Below, in pieces: positions 35,492 through 44,960 of a stretch of DNA of 64,000 nucleotides. Location of the stretch: contig JAIDFQ010000004.1 in assembly GCA_029054245.1 (NCBI GenBank), positions 1-64,000 on the forward strand, written 5' to 3'. Each line of letters opens with the position of its first letter. Positions within the stretch are counted from its first letter, which is position 1. The notes below the pieces were generated by a model. That model had not been told where the DNA came from and did not search any database. It worked only from the letters and a program-made list of their open reading frames with translations. Origin of the DNA: Lachnospiraceae bacterium (GTDB taxonomy: Bacteria > Bacillota > Clostridia > Lachnospirales > Lachnospiraceae). The translations under genes and the position numbers were made by a program.

Positions 35492-37015
35492 TTATTTCAA
35501 TTCCAGTCCTTCTTTTGCAGGCTTTCCGGATTGATCAATAATTTCCTGTAATTTCGATACTTCCGCCGCCACATTACTCAAAAGATTAAATATGCTGGTG
35601 GTTCCTGCCACCGTTTTATCCGCAAGCTGCTGGGTATTCTCTGCATTTGCAAGCAGTTCTTCGCTAAAGGCGCTTAAGCTCTCCACACTTGCGCTTATCT
35701 GTGCATTACTCTCTACAATCCTGTCCATGTCCTGGTTCTGCTTTTCCATACTTTGACTAACGCCGTCAATATCACTTTGAATCTTATCAAAAGCTGTTTT
35801 TACCTTTTCTACAAGATTCGTCTGCTTTTCGTTGGTCTTAAGCAGCCCTTCTACACTGCTCTCCGCCTTGTCCGCCTGGTTCTGCAGCTCAGCAAAAATC
35901 CCTGATATGCTGTCTGTAGCAGATTTTGTCTGCTCCGCCAGCTGTCTGATTTCATCCGCCACCACCGCAAACCCTTTACCGGATTCTCCTGCATGAGCTG
36001 CTTCGATACTGGCATTAAGCGCAAGCAGTGTAGTCTTATTGGTTATGCCATCTATTAATCCCAAAATTTCTTTTGCCTTGCTGGTCCGTTCCATCAAGCC
36101 ATCCATTGTATCGCTTACTTCATTGCCTGCATCCCGGCTGTGCTCTGAAGTCCTGCCAAGCTCCATCATATCCTGGCTTCCTTCCTCCACTGCCTTCCTA
36201 GTTCCCACAAATTTATCCTGTACATCTTCCACTGACTGCTTTGCCTCCCTGGTCAGCTGGCTGATGTTCTCTGTCATATGCAGCTGGTTCTGGATGGTTT
36301 CTGCCAGTTCATTCGTTCCTGCAACGATGCCCACTACCGCTGTTTTGCTGCTCTTACCCTGTTCCGATATATTCTCTGATTCCATGCTGATCTCCACAAC
36401 ACTTTCCTCCAGCTGCTCTGCTGCATGAATCATGCTGCTTATAACCTGCGCACCCTTTTCCTTTTCCTGCTGAATCGCCTGAATCTTCTGCTGGGATATC
36501 ACATCAAGAGATTTGGATACCAAATAGGAATATCCCACCACCATCAGAATAACGGCTATCTCTATCTCAAAATTAACGATATCGTCCTTTGTAACGCCTC
36601 TTACAATATTCGTAACAATAAAGGCAATATTGATAAGCAAAGTCAAAATGCCGCTTCCCATCGCCAGCTTTTTATCCTGATACAATGAAAATATGACCAG
36701 CATGGGAATAATATATACAAAAGAAAGAATACTGACAGAGGTCCATAATACAAACGCATACAAAATACTATAGCCAACTGCTGCAATCACCTTTACCAGT
36801 TGTGATTCCTTATCTCTTTGGTATACCAGTATGGAAAGGATTAATGGCGCCAAAAGCAACAACGAAAATATTACCACATAGCCCGGTGTTCTGTTTCCTT
36901 TTACCAATTCCACCAGATAAGCCAGGAACAATACAGCTGCCGTTATTCCATACCCCAAAAGCATTCTTTCATTCATAAATTTCAGTTCTGAAACTGCCTT
37001 CTTATGTTCGTTCAT
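35492..37015 (-). CDS. Methyl-accepting chemotaxis protein without an extracellular sensor domain
   Basis: A 507-residue receptor. The first 170 residues are about six closely spaced membrane helices with short loops; no dCache, four-helix or HAMP domain is seen. The signalling helix pair follows, with the hairpin tip [47 protein letters not shown] in parts (about 315-360). Such receptors sense membrane or intracellular cues. No che or flagellar genes are in the window. It is the first gene of a three-gene unit with ABC-F and the peptidase. Confidence 0.9.
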   Translation of the reverse strand: MNEHKKAVSELKFMNERMLLGYGITAAVLFLAYLVELVKGNRTPGYVVIFSLLLLAPLILSILVYQRDKESQLVKVIAAVGYSILYAFVLWTSVSILSFVYIIPMLVIFSLYQDKKLAMGSGILTLLINIAFIVTNIVRGVTKDDIVNFEIEIAVILMVVGYSYLVSKSLDVISQQKIQAIQQEKEKGAQVISSMIHAAEQLEESVVEISMESENISEQGKSSKTAVVGIVAGTNELAETIQNQLHMTENISQLTREAKQSVEDVQDKFVGTRKAVEEGSQDMMELGRTSEHSRDAGNEVSDTMDGLMERTSKAKEILGLIDGITNKTTLLALNASIEAAHAGESGKGFAVVADEIRQLAEQTKSATDSISGIFAELQNQADKAESSVEGLLKTNEKQTNLVEKVKTAFDKIQSDIDGVSQSMEKQNQDMDRIVESNAQISASVESLSAFSEELLANAENTQQLADKTVAGTTSIFNLLSNVAAEVSKLQEIIDQSGKPAKEGLELK

Positions 37016-37055
37016 CCCTTACACCATATCCTTTCTATTTGTCATTTATTCCTGC

Positions 37056-37095
37056 GGGCAACAAGCCAAGCGGCATGCCTGCGTGCCCATTTGGC
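37056..37095 (-). promoter_or_regulatory. Leader able to fold into a pseudoknot, upstream of the MCP gene
   Basis: In the minus-strand leader, GCCAA (37091-37095) can pair with TTGGC (37065-37069), while GGGCA in the enclosed loop (37084-37088) can pair with TGCCC (37056-37060) beyond it. This nested-crossing pattern is an H-type pseudoknot, ending about 40 bases before the start codon. It matches no riboswitch class I can name. Confidence 0.45.
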
Positions 37096-37130
37096 GACTG
37101 CATGATTATTGAAAATTCACCTGTTCTTTT

Positions 37131-37159
37131 ATTATAGCAGACAAAAAATCTCCTTTCAA
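37131..37159 (-). promoter_or_regulatory. Promoter of the MCP operon
   Basis: TTGAAA (37154-37159) and TATAAT (37131-37136) are 17 bp apart on the minus strand. The transcript would have an untranslated leader of about 110 nt. Confidence 0.75.
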
Positions 37160-37230
37160 TGAAATTCCGGTCAAACGGTTACATAAATTCACCGAAGCCG
37201 CACATACTGTCACTGAAAGGAAGGTGCACC

Positions 37231-37389
37231 ATGGAAAAAGAAAGAAAAATTAATACCTACCCTTGCGGTCAGCAGCCTGCCAATCAGTATGACGACGGCA
37301 ATATTCCCAAAGAAGATCTCCCTTCTGACGTCATACCGGACGAAGTTCCCCGCAAGGACGGTCCTGGCGGTGAAAACAAAAATAACTGA
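37231..37389 (+). CDS. Small acidic/proline-rich hypothetical protein
   Basis: A 52-residue hydrophilic protein with many Asp, Glu, Pro and Gly and one Cys, probably disordered. The ATG at 37231 follows GGAAGGTG; the frame is open 72 bases further upstream without a ribosome site. It is one of the few plus-strand genes, divergent from the MCP operon. No function can be proposed. Confidence 0.6.
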   Translation: MEKERKINTYPCGQQPANQYDDGNIPKEDLPSDVIPDEVPRKDGPGGENKNN

Positions 37390-37403
37390 CCTGGAAAGTA
37401 AAA

Positions 37404-37447
37404 AACAGGCTGATGAGGCAGGGATATTCCCAACACATCAACCTGTT
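37404..37447. terminator. Bidirectional-type terminator
   Basis: Arms AACAGG-TGATG and CATCA-CCTGTT enclose a 20-base loop. On the minus strand it is followed by TTTTTTAC, a good terminator for the LRR-like gene at 37466-39181; on the plus strand it is followed by TCTGC and may also stop the small gene. Confidence 0.75.
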
Positions 37448-37465
37448 TCTGCTTAGTAGAACCAT

Positions 37466-39181
37466 TTATTCAGGATTACGTATCCATTCGCCATCCACAG
37501 AAAGACATTTCACCTGTGGGTAATCCTCCTTATCAAAGAGGGAGCCCCTGGGCGGCTTTTGCGTATCATCATTCTCTCTCCCATAAAGGCAAAAAGCATA
37601 TAAATTTGGAAGATTATCTATAAATCCAAACATCTCCATATCGAAGTCTTCCAATGAAAGATATTTCAGATTGGTACATTCCGCCAGCACTTCTTCTAAC
37701 GGTTCTTGCGAAACACTGCCTGCGGGCGAAGCGCTTTGCCCTGTAAAGGTGGATCCGTCTTCCTTCTCATATCCTATTTCATTCAAATGGGAAAACATGC
37801 TGATACGCAGCGTTAAGGATTCCAACTGAGGAAGCTTGCTAAGCCAGTTTACTTCCTTAAGAGGCTCCGCCGATGCAATCGAGATTTCCTTAAGGGACGT
37901 ACATTCCGCAAGGGCTGCATAATCAGTTGCACTTCCGATTTCCAGTGAAAGACTTTCCAGATTGGGCAGCATCGCCACATCGCTTAATGTGGTGATCTGA
38001 TACTTCGCACATGTAGCATTTTTCGGGGAAATTCCGTTAATGGATACGGTATCTCTTCCCGGAATAGGACTTTCCACCATCTCTACCTCCGTGATCCATA
38101 TTAAATCACTGGTACGGAGCGGTCTTTTAGAAAATTCCCTAAACTCCTTGTTGGACATATCATTATGGTAAGCAACTGCCATTCGGATCAGTTCCTCCCA
38201 CTCACTGGATGTAAATGTAATTTCTTCCTCTTTCACATCACAGACCGGCTCTTCCTGCGGTGCATACATTTTTGCAGCTATGGCAAACGGATTGTGAAGA
38301 TCCTCATACTCCCAATTTTCAGCGCCAAGATAAGGACGATACTTTAATTGCGCCCAGGTTTTTTCCTCCTCTGTTTCCGTAAAGGAAGCCGCCATATAGC
38401 GAGTGATCTCATCTATGGCAAAGTAAGATACAAGCTCCCCATCTGACTTAGATAACAAACTGTAGCCGATAAATTCCGCCAGATATTTCTTTCCTGGTAC
38501 ATAGGCTGCCGCACACAATATTTTTTCTCCTCCGGTATCACAGATGAAGCTGTAAAAAAGAAGTTCCCTTCCATCTTCTCTTCTATACCGCTCAAATACA
38601 GGCGTTGAAAAAATGACCCCTTGCTCCTTTTTGGCACTTGCCTTTATGTTTGCCTGCATTTCTTCCCACTTTTCCGTAACGCCGTCAGGGAACATCCGGT
38701 TTTCTGTGATATGGACAAACATCTCAGCCTCTGGATTCTGAGGACAATATATTAATTCCAGACATGTATCCAACGATGTAGTGGCAACCACCCAGTCTGA
38801 CGGCATATCATAGGAACACGCGGAAGAAGAAAATCCTCCCCTGCTGCCCACCTGCCTTTCCAGATAGCAGGTCTTTTGTGTGCGCTCTTCCGCCCCCCGA
38901 TCCTCTGTTTTATCCTCACAGCCTGTCCCCTCTGTAACGGAAAGCATAATATAATCTTCCAAATCACCGTCAGGAAATCCGCTTAATACCGGATAACGCT
39001 GAAACCGATCCTTTATACTGATTTCCTCCTGCTGTGAAGGTATCTTGTTTTTTCCTCTGCCTGATACGGTCATGGTATTGGATGTCAGTAATACTGCCAT
39101 AATCATAAATGCCGAAATTCCTCTTAAGACAATGCCATTTTTCGCCCTTCTGCCTTCTTTTTGCTTTTTCCAGTCCTGCAT
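37466..39181 (-). CDS. Secreted hypothetical protein with leucine-rich-like C-terminus
   Basis: About 571 residues. A hydrophobic N-terminal segment (ISAFMIMAVLLTS) marks export or anchoring. The middle (about 80-360) is of unknown fold. The last 200 residues show irregular leucine-rich repeats such as LPNLESLSLEIG, CTSLKEISIAS, LPQLESLTLRIS and CTNLKYLSLEDF. The start at 39181 (MQDWKKQ) follows AGAGG; an earlier in-frame ATG at 39247 lacks a good site. It may bind a surface ligand; nothing in the neighbourhood names one. Confidence 0.7.
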   Translation of the reverse strand: MQDWKKQKEGRRAKNGIVLRGISAFMIMAVLLTSNTMTVSGRGKNKIPSQQEEISIKDRFQRYPVLSGFPDGDLEDYIMLSVTEGTGCEDKTEDRGAEERTQKTCYLERQVGSRGGFSSSACSYDMPSDWVVATTSLDTCLELIYCPQNPEAEMFVHITENRMFPDGVTEKWEEMQANIKASAKKEQGVIFSTPVFERYRREDGRELLFYSFICDTGGEKILCAAAYVPGKKYLAEFIGYSLLSKSDGELVSYFAIDEITRYMAASFTETEEEKTWAQLKYRPYLGAENWEYEDLHNPFAIAAKMYAPQEEPVCDVKEEEITFTSSEWEELIRMAVAYHNDMSNKEFREFSKRPLRTSDLIWITEVEMVESPIPGRDTVSINGISPKNATCAKYQITTLSDVAMLPNLESLSLEIGSATDYAALAECTSLKEISIASAEPLKEVNWLSKLPQLESLTLRISMFSHLNEIGYEKEDGSTFTGQSASPAGSVSQEPLEEVLAECTNLKYLSLEDFDMEMFGFIDNLPNLYAFCLYGRENDDTQKPPRGSLFDKEDYPQVKCLSVDGEWIRNPE

Positions 39182-39281
39182 ACGCCTCTTTCTCCCCTCA
39201 AAAAGAATCCTGCTTCTCTTTTTGATTGTACCACCTGCCTGCATCAAAACAGCATCATTTTTGTATCATTTCTGCATCATT

Positions 39282-39773
39282 TTATAGCTCGTGGTAATAC
39301 GGGCATATATCTTCATAATGCCCGTCCTTCATACGAAATCCTCTTGGAATCGTCCCAAGCTGGATAAATCCAAGCCGTTCATATAAATGCCTTGCATGCA
39401 GATTAGAAGACACGACTGCATTAAACTGCAGTACGCCAAATCCATGTTGTTTTCCCTGCATTAGGCAATCCAACACTAATTTTTCACCGATATGCTGTCC
39501 TCGTGCATCCCCACTGACTGCATAACTCGCATTGCAGATATGACCGCACCTGCCCACATTATTCGGGTGAAGAATATATAAGCCGCGAACGGCTGCCGAA
39601 GATGCTTCGACTGCAACGCCGCAGTAAGTCTGGGATGCAAAAAATTCCTTTCCTGTTTCGGTTGTCAGACTTTCCTCCTGGGGGAAAGCAATCCCCTCCT
39701 CCACTATTTCATTCCAGATGCGGATCATTTCCTTTAAATCTTTTTCTGTGTATTTTCTAACTACTATATCCAT
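39282..39773 (-). CDS. GNAT-family N-acetyltransferase
   Basis: About 163 residues with the GNAT acetyl-CoA loop at SGDARGQHIGEKLVLDCL and the C-terminal HARHLYERLGFIQLGTIPRGF. The overall pattern (IWNEIVEEGIAFP near the start, IPRGFR near the end) resembles the phosphinothricin/amino-acid acetyltransferase group. An alternative start lies 18 bases upstream. The substrate is unknown. Confidence 0.85.
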   Translation of the reverse strand: MDIVVRKYTEKDLKEMIRIWNEIVEEGIAFPQEESLTTETGKEFFASQTYCGVAVEASSAAVRGLYILHPNNVGRCGHICNASYAVSGDARGQHIGEKLVLDCLMQGKQHGFGVLQFNAVVSSNLHARHLYERLGFIQLGTIPRGFRMKDGHYEDICPYYHEL

Positions 39774-39917
39774 TGCTTCTACCTGTACCATTTAATCCAT
39801 CAACAATCTATAAACATAACTATCCTCATTTTTAAGGTCAAACCTAGCTTATTAAATATAGCAAAATTGTTCTCTGTGTGCAAGCCTCATGACCATAAGG
39901 CGCCTGTCATAATCTAT

Positions 39918-40675
39918 TTACTGTTTTACCGCTCCATCTGATATTCCTTTGATCACCCATTTCTGTGCAAACATATAGAACACCACCACCGGCGCCATTA
40001 CCAACAGCAATCCTGCCAATGCAAGGCTCCACTTCTTGAACTGTCCCCCGAAAAACTGAAATACCATCAGAGGAAGGGTCTGATTTCCCGGCTGGTTAAT
40101 AATCAGCGAAGGCATCAGATAATCATTCCAAATCCAAATCAAATCCAAGAATATCACCGACAGCAAAATCGGTCTAAGGAGTGCGAACACCACCCGCCAG
40201 AACAGCTGCCAGATGCTGCATCCATCAATGATTGCCGCTTCTTCTATCTCCTTTGGAATCCCACTCACAAAGGAACTGATCAGGAACATTGCCATACTGG
40301 CTCCAAATCCCATATAAATGAACCACATGCCCGGCTTGTTCATTAGCCCTAATTGACCGATCCACTTTACAAAGGGGAGCATGATTCCCTGAAAGGGAAC
40401 CAGCATGCCCGCCACCAGCATAAAGTAAATCGCTTTGCTGATGCCTCTCTCATACGTCCTGGTAAGGCGCCATGCCGCCATAGAAGCTGTTATGATAATC
40501 AGCACAAGGCTTCCCGAAGTGACGAACACGGTATTCCCGATGGTCCTAAAGTACTTGGTGTCATGAATTGCCTGTTTAAAATTTTCTAGATATAAATACC
40601 CCGGAAACGCCAGCACATCTGTGAAAAAGTCCTTTTGTGTTTTAAATGCATTGATGATGATTACATAAAACGGTG
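39918..40675 (-). pseudogene. MalG-type sugar ABC permease, 5' end disrupted by an inserted element
   Basis: Readable from a TCA codon at the element boundary: SPFYVIIINAFKTQKDFF, then four or five membrane helices with the EAAIIDGCSIWQLFWRVVFALLRP coupling loop of carbohydrate (CUT1) permeases. The first membrane helix is missing. On the far side of the 303-bp element, GGAGGAAGGAG and ATG (41002-41004) followed by nine codons (MRKEIDRYV) look like the original start, so the insertion removed or replaced about 12-20 codons. No MalF-type permease, binding protein or glycosidase is adjacent. A shortened protein from a GTG at 40616 could be made but would lack the first helix. Confidence 0.8.
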
Positions 40676-40978
40676 ACAGTGAATATTATCGCTCTTGAGA
40701 GCCACCCACATACGGGTATTATCGCCCTTGAGAGCCACCACAATATATAGTATGCCTTAATCGCTTGACGAATCTAAAGCAAGAGCATTTTAGAGCTGCA
40801 AGGGCTGTAAAACAGTGCATTTACCCTTGCAGCTCTAAAATGATTCTTGACATAATATCATGCACGATTAATAGAGACTATACTATATCTTGTGTATTAG
40901 GGCGGCTCTCAAACTTGAAATTTCAGGCGGCTCCCAAGATTGAGACTGGTGGCTCTCAAGAGCGATAATATTCACTGT
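40676..40978. mobile_element. 303-bp MITE-like element with 31-bp perfect inverted ends
   Basis: The outer 31 bases at each end (40676-40706 and 40948-40978) are perfect inverted repeats beginning ACAGTGAATATTATCG. A second copy of the sub-terminal motif TATTATCGCCCTTGAGAGCC lies at about 40717-40736, and related GGCGGCTC motifs at about 40901 and 40928. The centre holds a perfect 19-bp stem (40786-40804 with 40824-40842). There is no transposase gene. I cannot see a clear target-site duplication. Repeated sub-terminal motifs recall IS21-type ends, so it may be a non-autonomous relative; this is inference. Confidence 0.85.
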
Positions 40979-41051
40979 ACATATCTGTCAATTTCTTTCC
41001 GCATACGTCTCCTTCCTCCTATAAGCTTTCCACTTCGCTCACTCCGCATGA

Positions 41052-42182
41052 TTATCCAAGTTTCTCTGATGCTTCTTTCATCAATTCGGGAATCTTAATA
41101 TGCTGGGGGCATACTCCCTCGCACTTTCCACAGGCGATACAATCCGATGCCTTTCCCGAATGACCCACCAGCTCATTATAGAACATCTGCGGACGGTTGT
41201 CACCCGGATACATACGCATGGCATTAAGCGCCCGGAATACGTCAGGAATCTGAATGCCTTTGGGGCATCCCTCACAGCAATATCGGCAGCTTGTACAGGG
41301 AATTAGAGGCATATCCAGCATCTTTTTCACAACTCCGTCAATGACCTCCTGCTCTTTCCCACTTAAAGGTTCAAAGTTCGTAAAGGTTTGCAGATTATCT
41401 TTCATCTGTTCTTCATTTGACATGCCGCTTAAGATTGTCACTACACCCTTAAGGGAACCTGCAAAGCGCATTGCCCATGACGCGGCGGACGCCTCTGGGC
41501 ATACCTTTTTCATCATCTTATCCAGCTCCGGCGCCAAATCTGCCAGCGTCCCACCTTTTACAGGTTCCATGACAATAATCGGAAGCCCTCGGCGGTGCAG
41601 TATTTCATAAAGCTTTCCTGAAAGTACCAGTGGATTCTCCCAGTCCGCATAATTAAGTTGAATCTGGACAAATTCTACTTCCGGATGTTGATCCAAAACC
41701 TCCTCAAGCAGCTCCGGGCTTCCATGAAAAGAAAACCCAAAATGGCGGATTTTCCCTTCCTTCTTTTTCTCCATTGCCCACTGGAAGCAATCATACTTTA
41801 CATAAGTTTCATAATGATTCCCGTCTTCCAGCGCGTGAAGCAGATAAAAATCAAAAAAATCCGTACCAGTCCTCGTTAACTGTTCTGCAAAGATCCGATC
41901 CCTATCCTCCCTACTACTTATTTCCCATGCCGGAAGCTTGGTAGCCAGATAGAAGGAATCCCGGGGATAACGCTGCACCAGCGCCTCCCTAGCTGCCGCC
42001 TCCGACTTTCCGCCATGATACCCATATGCTGTGTCGAAATAGTGGAATCCTTCTTTTTCCATATAAAGGTCTACCATATGGCAGACTTGCTCCATATCAA
42101 TCTGTCCGCTTCTCTCTGGAAGCCTCATCAGTCCGAAACCCAGTTTCGGCATCTTTGTAACATCAATACTCCTCTTTTCCAT
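41052..42182 (-). CDS. Aldo/keto reductase with C-terminal 4Fe-4S domain
   Basis: A 376-residue protein. Residues 1 to about 275 are an aldo/keto reductase barrel (LGFGLMRLP, FDTAYGYHGGKSE, the FYLATKLP lysine strand, YLLHALED, HFGFSFHG). The C-terminal 100 residues carry two cysteine clusters, CTSCRYCCEGCP and CIACGKCEGVCP, typical of ferredoxin-type 4Fe-4S sites. This fused family is common in anaerobes and probably uses electrons from ferredoxin or NADPH; the substrate is not known. AGGAGG precedes the start. Confidence 0.92.
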   Translation of the reverse strand: MEKRSIDVTKMPKLGFGLMRLPERSGQIDMEQVCHMVDLYMEKEGFHYFDTAYGYHGGKSEAAAREALVQRYPRDSFYLATKLPAWEISSREDRDRIFAEQLTRTGTDFFDFYLLHALEDGNHYETYVKYDCFQWAMEKKKEGKIRHFGFSFHGSPELLEEVLDQHPEVEFVQIQLNYADWENPLVLSGKLYEILHRRGLPIIVMEPVKGGTLADLAPELDKMMKKVCPEASAASWAMRFAGSLKGVVTILSGMSNEEQMKDNLQTFTNFEPLSGKEQEVIDGVVKKMLDMPLIPCTSCRYCCEGCPKGIQIPDVFRALNAMRMYPGDNRPQMFYNELVGHSGKASDCIACGKCEGVCPQHIKIPELMKEASEKLG

Positions 42183-42197
42183 CCTTCTTTCCTCCTG

Positions 42198-44705
42198 TTA
42201 TAAATATCGTCCGGTAATGCTGTTATTGTCTGCCGCAATATCCTCCGGCGTTCCTACTGCGACAATCTGCCCTCCTTCTTCTCCGCCGCCTGGTCCCATA
42301 TCAATGATATAGTCGGCATTGTGTATCACATCCAAATCATGCTCAATCACAATCACGGTTGCACCATTTTCAATCAATTTCTGGAATACACCAAGAAGTA
42401 TCCTCACATCCTGTGGGTGCAGTCCTATGGTTGGCTCATCAAACACAAATACAGAATCCGCCTGTGCCCTTCCCATTTCGCTTGCCAGTTTCAAACGCTG
42501 TGCTTCCCCTCCTGAAAGCCCGGGTGTTTCCTCCCCCAGCGTCAGATACCCAAGCCCAAGACTCTTAAGCACTTCGAGACGTTGATGTACGCTTTTAAAA
42601 TCCATACAGACTTCCAATGCCGCGGAAACATCCATAGCCATCAGTTCCGGCAGAGAACAGGTCGTCCCTGCTTTATTGGTCATTTTAACCTTATATGCTT
42701 CTCTGGCATAACGGGAGCCACGACACTCCGGGCAAGGAATGTCCACGTCCGGTAAAAACTGCACATCCAGACTAATCACTCCTGTTCCATCGCACACAGG
42801 GCAACGAAGTTTTCCCGTATTATAAGAAAAATCACCTGCTTTATAGCCAAGCTGTTTCGCCTCCGGCATCCTTGCATAGACCTTCCGCAGCTCATCATGC
42901 ACATTAGCATAAGTTGCCACAGTTGAACGGACATTGATGCCAATAGGTGTGGCATCAATCAATTTCACCCTGTCAATTCCATCCGCAGTAACCAAACGCA
43001 CATGCTCCGGCAGCTTTTTCCCCTCCATCGCTGCCTCCAATGCGGGAATTAAGCTTTCCAGAATCAAGGTCGTCTTCCCTGAGCCGGACACGCCAGTGAC
43101 CACGGTCAGCCTGCCTTTTGGAATATCCACTTCAAGTGGCTTTACCGTATGAATGGCGTCTGTCTCCATATGTATTTTTCCAAGTGTAAACACCTCTTCC
43201 TTGTCCGTGCGCGCTCTCACGCGCGTATCCGCCTTCCCGGAAAGGAATACACCAATCATAGAATTTTCGTTTTCCGAAATCTCCGCTATCGTTCCCTCTG
43301 CAACGACCTGACCACCTCCGGCTCCGGCTTCCGGTCCCATCTCAATCAACCAGTCCGCTTCCGACAAAATCTGTGTGTCATGATCTACCAGAACCACGGA
43401 ATTGCCATCCCTGATCAAATCGTGCATCACGCCTGTCAATCCCACAATATTGGATGGATGCAGACCAATGGACGGCTCGTCTAACACATAAAGGACGCCG
43501 GTAGTGCGGTTGCGCACGGCACGCGCAAGCTGCATCCTTTGGCGTTCCCCGGTAGAAAGCGTGGAAGATGCACGGTCCAGTGTAAGATACCCCAATCCCA
43601 AATCCATCAGCCGCCTTGCCACATCAACAAACGACTGGCAGATGCTTTGCGCCATCGGCTGCATCTTCGCTGGCAATGTTGCCGGGACGCCTGCCACCCA
43701 TTTCACAAGGTCTGTGAGCGTCATCCTGCAGGCTTCGTCTAAGGCAATTCCACGCAGTTTCGGCATCCTAGCTGTTTCTGACAACCGTGTGCCGCCGCAT
43801 TCGGGACAAATATCCTGTTTTAAGAACTTCTCCACCCGCTTCATGCCTTTTTCATCCTTCACCTTCGCCAGTGCATTTTCCACGGTATAGGTTGCATTGA
43901 AATAGGTAAAATCAATTTCAGCGGCTTCATTTGTATTTTTTGCCTTATAAAAGATATGCTTTTTCTCTGCCGGTCCGTTATATACAATATCACGTTCTTC
44001 ATCGGTGAGTTCAGAAAAGGGAATGTCTGTCCTAACCCCCATGGCACGGCAGACATCTGTCATCAGGGACCACATCAACGTTCGCCATGGGACGACAGCC
44101 CCCTCATCAATAGTGAGAGACTCATCCGGCACCAGGGTTTCCTTGTCAACCGTCCGTACAATCCCTGTCCCGCCACAAGTACGACAGGCTCCTTGGCTGT
44201 TAAAGGCAAGGTCTTCTGCTCCCGGCGCAAAAAATCCTACGCCGCATTCTGGGCAGATAAGCTCTTGATCAGCAGCAACTGCAAGCGTCGGCTCCAGATA
44301 ATGTCCATTTGGGCAGCGATGACTTGCAAGCCTTGAAAACATCAGCCGCAGACTGTTAAGGAGTTCCGTTCCTGTACCAAAGGTACTTCGGATGCCCGGT
44401 ACCCCCGGACGCTGGTGCAGCGCGAGGGACGCTGGAACATACAACACCTCATCCACCTGCGCCTTCGCTGCCTGTGTCATCCGGCGTCTGGTATAGGTGG
44501 AGAGGGAATCCAGGTACCGCCTTGATCCCTCTGCATACAAAACGCCAAGGGCAAGGGAAGACTTGCCGGAACCAGATACCCCTGCAACAGCAACAATCTT
44601 TTGAAGCGGGACATCCACATCAATATTTTTCAGATTATGTACGCGGGCACCCCGTATCCGTATCTTTTCTGGCTGTATTTTGTTTTCCTTTTCACTCATA
44701 CTCAT
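42198..44705 (-). CDS. UvrA paralogue (short excinuclease ABC subunit A-like ATPase)
   Basis: An 835-residue UvrA-type protein against about 940 for housekeeping UvrA. Both ABC modules are intact: Walker A GVSGSGKSS and GVSGSGKTT, signatures LSTGERQR and LSGGEAQRLKLASE, Walker B VLDEPSIGLHP and VFDEPTIGLHP. Zinc cysteine pairs occur as CPECG..CRTCGG, CPECGG and CPVCDG..CPECRG. The loss of about 100 residues lies in the N-terminal half, where UvrA carries its UvrB-binding domain. Such UvrA2-like proteins are linked to drug or DNA-damage tolerance and not to standard repair. No uvrB is nearby. Confidence 0.88.
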   Translation of the reverse strand: MSMSEKENKIQPEKIRIRGARVHNLKNIDVDVPLQKIVAVAGVSGSGKSSLALGVLYAEGSRRYLDSLSTYTRRRMTQAAKAQVDEVLYVPASLALHQRPGVPGIRSTFGTGTELLNSLRLMFSRLASHRCPNGHYLEPTLAVAADQELICPECGVGFFAPGAEDLAFNSQGACRTCGGTGIVRTVDKETLVPDESLTIDEGAVVPWRTLMWSLMTDVCRAMGVRTDIPFSELTDEERDIVYNGPAEKKHIFYKAKNTNEAAEIDFTYFNATYTVENALAKVKDEKGMKRVEKFLKQDICPECGGTRLSETARMPKLRGIALDEACRMTLTDLVKWVAGVPATLPAKMQPMAQSICQSFVDVARRLMDLGLGYLTLDRASSTLSTGERQRMQLARAVRNRTTGVLYVLDEPSIGLHPSNIVGLTGVMHDLIRDGNSVVLVDHDTQILSEADWLIEMGPEAGAGGGQVVAEGTIAEISENENSMIGVFLSGKADTRVRARTDKEEVFTLGKIHMETDAIHTVKPLEVDIPKGRLTVVTGVSGSGKTTLILESLIPALEAAMEGKKLPEHVRLVTADGIDRVKLIDATPIGINVRSTVATYANVHDELRKVYARMPEAKQLGYKAGDFSYNTGKLRCPVCDGTGVISLDVQFLPDVDIPCPECRGSRYAREAYKVKMTNKAGTTCSLPELMAMDVSAALEVCMDFKSVHQRLEVLKSLGLGYLTLGEETPGLSGGEAQRLKLASEMGRAQADSVFVFDEPTIGLHPQDVRILLGVFQKLIENGATVIVIEHDLDVIHNADYIIDMGPGGGEEGGQIVAVGTPEDIAADNNSITGRYL

Positions 44706-44870
44706 CCATTCCTCGTATCCATTTTGATTTCCATATAGCTTAAGTATAAAACAACCATCTCATTTTTCAAACCATTTTTCTTTACTTCAAACAACAGATA
44801 CCACACTCTGCGAGACAACCTTTTGTCAAAACAGCGGGCAGCACGCTTTGCGAACTGCCCTTATGTTAAT

Positions 44871-44900
44871 ATAAAAAGAACGCCCAATAGCAAGCGTTCT
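44871..44900 (-). terminator. Terminator of the repeat-protein gene
   Basis: On the minus strand the stem AGAACGC/GCGTTCT is followed by TTTTATATT. A second stem, GGGCAG/CTGCCC, lies at about 44835-44859. The rest of 44706-44960 shows nothing else I recognise. Confidence 0.75.
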
Positions 44901-44960
44901 AATTATTATTCCTATGTATGACAGCCCTGCCGCCATATTTATCATAAATTCCGCCATTCC

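Noticed and set aside
37056-37095. Known c-di-GMP riboswitch before the MCP gene
   Set aside because: The conserved bases of the c-di-GMP-I class are absent; only an unassigned pseudoknot can be drawn.
40616-40676. Intact MalG permease starting at the GTG near 40616
   Set aside because: Family homology continues upstream to the element boundary, so this start would remove conserved residues.
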